A stretch of DNA of 64,000 nt, from the NCBI GenBank assembly GCA_003993805.1, contig RSEF01000004.1, forward strand, positions 8,069,689 to 8,133,688. Direction: 5' to 3'. The stretch's first letter is position 1, and each line of letters starts with the position of its first letter. The DNA comes from Himantopus leucocephalus (lineage: Eukaryota; Chordata; Aves; Charadriiformes; Recurvirostridae). Under the pieces are notes generated by a model. It did not search any database. It had not been told where the DNA came from and saw nothing but the letters and a program-made list of their open reading frames with translations. The translations under genes were made by a program, and so were the position numbers. Shown here piece by piece: positions 60,994-64,000 of the stretch.

Positions 60994-63900
60994 CCTCAAA
61001 TTTCACGTTATTCTCAGGGCTGAAAACTTTTCGCACGTTTTCCTCAAGGGCAACATGACAAGACGACCATGAATGCAGGCGTAGCAAAGGAAGCTCTTCA
61101 ATACACAGAATATGTCAGTTTATGATGGAACATGCTTGGAAAAATGTTCTGCATAAAACTAGTCTTGCTGCTTTTGTTAGCATTCTTACAGCAGACCTTA
61201 TGTGTTTTTTAACCCGATCTTCTTACATGGTCTGACATAAGAAGAGCAGTCAGCATTCTTTCTTTATAAAGCTCTGCTTTATTGAAAGGCAAAGGAAGAC
61301 AATCCCTAAACTTATCCATTAAAAAGCAGAGGAAGAGGCAGCTCTAATTGGCCTGTTTTATTTCATGTGATTAGCTGAAGGAGCTGTAGACTGCATTACT
61401 CCCCAGTGTTGTAGCACCAGCTTTGTTTCTGTACAGATACATCTTTAGTTAACATTTAGATAAAACCTACCTATATATGGGAAATAGCCAGCTCTAGTGA
61501 TCCTCGGTGGCATTGTCACAAATCTTCTGGTGTAATCTTGCCGATGTGTCAGCTTCTGTCCTAGCAAATGGCTGGGCTAATTCCAAATTGTATGTAAGGA
61601 TCACACTGCTGTTCAGAATATGAAGGTAAGAGTTTTTGAAATGTAATAGTATTTACAAAACACTGGGGCCCACAGTTTGATATGCAAGTATGTCTGGTAG
61701 GCTGGGATTCCATTTTTCTTCTTTGATATGGAAAGTTGCTTTTAGCTTAAGTGTTACTATTTGTTTACTCGAAAAACCCCAATTTCTGAATGCCTAAGTG
61801 GATCACAGAGACACATTTTTACTTCAGTGAGATGGAAGGAGGCATACCTCAAACTGGGCATTACTGGCCTGCATGCAAATCTCCAAATTATTCTTGGCAT
61901 TTTTTATGTGAGGACTAAGAAAAATTAGATATGTTGGAGCATTTTTTTTCTTTCCTTAAAAAAAAATACAGGTTCAAATACTTTTAAGGATTTCAATTAG
62001 GTATATTTAGACTTAAATTGAAATGTTGCTATTGTATTTTCCTTCTATATTCACCTTTTAATTAGATATAAGAAGTGTACACATATTTAATCATATCTTA
62101 TTTTCATAAGAGTATTTTCCAGAGCATTTTTTCTGTCACTTTAAAGCCTGTAAGTCCATCAAGTATTTAGAATACTTGTTTTTCTGTCTTCTAGTGTCCT
62201 AGTAGCGTAACTAAATACCCAGCAGATGTGCATTTGCACCTTAAGGTGAATATGGATACAGAGCCAGAAGGGTGAGAGCCAGGAACATAACCCTCTGTGC
62301 TTGGATTTCACTTGCTCACGCCGTGAACTCATGTAGCTTTCACTACCTGCTTGTACTTTTCAGTCACACAGTTGTTATTTTGTTAGCAAAGGGGTTTTTT
62401 CCTTCAAATCTTTTCTGTGCTCTGTGCTTTTTTAACAAATTATTATATAGACTGCTGTACCTCTTACAAATAAATACTCAAGTCTAAAAATATAAGTTAG
62501 CAATTAAAGAATTAAGTGTGGTTTACAGTTTCCTTTTAAGTCTTTATCGCAGTATGTCTGAAAGCTTTTTTGTACTACAGCCAAATTTGGAATAGTTCAG
62601 TCGCCCATTTATAAATACCAAGTAAGAAATTTGAAAATGGAAAAACTCTGAGTAGATTGCAATAGGTCAGACTAGTTGTACCTGGAACCATTATGCCGAT
62701 AACTGCGTGGCCACAACTTCCTCGTCTCAAAGCAAACAAAGACTTGGTCAGAACTTCTTTCTGAAGCAGGAGGAAGGATGAGGAAAAGATTGACAAAAGT
62801 TGGTATACAAAGTTGTGTGCCCTTGGAAATCAATAACTTATTGTTTTCCAGTATTTTTCAAAATAATTGTAATTGGTGTTTGGAACAGTAACCTCTCTCC
62901 AATAGATTAGGGCACTCTTGGTCTTTGATACAGCATTAGCCATACCCTCACAACTGGTTATGTGGTGCAAAAGGATCAGATTGTTAGGTAGAAGCAGTAG
63001 GTGCTGAGGCCTTTACAGCAACTCTAAATGCAGTTTACGGTTTCACTTTGTTCCCTTGGCGCAACAGCCCCGTCATGCCTGTGCTTCAGAGCTGTGACGG
63101 GCCAGTTACTGATGTGGATCCTGATGTTCCTGCAGAGCCCATGAATCGGGAAGTTTGAGTTTAGCTTCCTTTGGATGGCAGTTTGCATGCACCAAAACCA
63201 CTGTGTGAGCTGACCTAACACTTTCACTAGCTGCTTTCAAACTATTTATTAGTGTAGACGCAGTCATATCCTCATGGATATTCTGTATAACATTGAGCAT
63301 GGATGGGGAGTCTGAATTTCTATGGGATGCATAGAAATTTCTTTCCCAGCAAACTCTGCGAACTTTCTCTAAAAGCTGCCTACTTTTGTTTGGTGAGAGG
63401 AGTGCATTTGGGTTTACATCCTTCTTTAGGTGAGGCCGAGCCTTTTGCTCTATACGTTTTTTTTTCTAAAACCTGGAAACCTTATTGGATGTGGCTGGAT
63501 TTCCAGGGAGGCTATAGAAACCATTTGGTTTGTGAAAGAATTTGTTCTTTGCTGCTTTGGTATTTTATTTGCTTTGGTGGGATGGGACTGTGTTCTTGTT
63601 TTGACATTTTGCAACTAATTCATTAAGAAATAATTAAAAACCTGTAAAATTGGAAGATTCCCTGCTCTAGAAATAGGTATTGTGCCCTAATGGAATTGAA
63701 GACCTTCATATAACTACTTACAAATGTGGTGAAAAACAAATGATGGAAATATATTTGAGCCTTTGTAACTACAATATGTAAAATGGGATTATATTAAAAC
63801 ACCCTCCATTTTGCAATAAGACCATTGTAGTCATGCAGTTTAAATATTCTTTTATAGGCTTGTTTTTTCTACAGCTATTTCTTGAGCTGCCTTATCTATT

Positions 63901-64000
63901 CATTTAAGGATAGCATGAGCAAGAATTTGGGCTGCTGTTCCTGGAGGCAGAAGCAAGAACTGGGATTCAGTATTGACCAGGCAGGAAGCAAGAGAGGAGG

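Larger units (their letters stand above)
57120..64000. other. Unique AT-rich non-coding DNA
   Basis: No transposable element or gene recognised. It contains a (GAT)n repeat at 57449-57465 and a G/T-rich tract at 60956-60993. A GC-richer patch at about 59890-60240 is unassigned. The longest frame is 107 codons (63303-63626, +), aromatic-rich and without a recognisable domain. The window ends in sequence of the same kind. Confidence 0.5.

Noticed and set aside
63303..63626. 107-codon frame near the right end as a protein gene
   Set aside because: Aromatic-rich random-looking composition, with no domain and no signals.

Overview
The window is vertebrate nuclear DNA, very probably from a bird. 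The main evidence is repeats that I recognise by eye. There are several CR1 LINE 3' ends carrying the ATTCTATG tail typical of birds. There are also two long terminal repeats (LTRs) of avian endogenous retroviruses, starting TGTCGTGGTTTAG and TGTCATGGTTTAACCCCAGC. The background is AT-rich and CpG-poor. I found no bacterial-type gene organisation, rRNA, tRNA, CRISPR array or operon. The longest open frames (up to about 135 codons) occur at the density expected by chance in AT-rich DNA, and none shows a protein family I recognise. The window therefore reads as intergenic or long-intron sequence. I do not name a host gene.

Layout. 1-5.4 kb: unique sequence with a 33-base poly-G tract containing one N, and a possible spliced exon at 4018-4244. 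5.44-5.59 kb: a compact cluster of inverted repeats, including a 24-bp perfect palindrome. 5.6-16 kb: AT-rich unique DNA with G/T-rich tracts and one decayed CR1 fragment. 16.04-16.21 kb: a CR1 element interrupted by a 100-N gap. 20.29-20.75 kb: an ERVL-like LTR fragment on the minus strand. 28.70-29.48 kb: a complete solo LTR on the minus strand.

30.9-37.4 kb is the most structured part. Two direct copies of an unnamed repeat lie about 6 kb apart, with GC-rich patches on their inner sides, one of them CpG-rich. An ancient CR1 relic and a short CR1 3' end lie between them. A tRNA-like SINE or inverted-repeat relic follows. 38.39-38.57 kb: two different CR1 3' ends point outward from a second 100-N gap. 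42.1-42.3 kb: a 101/102-bp tandem duplication joined by a single N, which looks like an assembly join. 42.93-42.99 kb: a G-quadruplex-prone tract. 45.46-45.91 kb: the best-preserved 5'-truncated CR1. 46-64 kb: mostly unique AT-rich DNA, with a possible non-coding exon at 56190-56297 and a Z-DNA-prone palindrome at 56.6 kb.

Nothing here amounts to a clear new biological system. The items most worth checking are the inverted-repeat cluster near 5.5 kb, the direct-repeat pair at 30.9/36.9 kb with its CpG-rich patch, the two splice-bounded segments, and the gap structures at 16.1, 38.5 and 42.2 kb. All repeat names come from memory of the families. No search was run.
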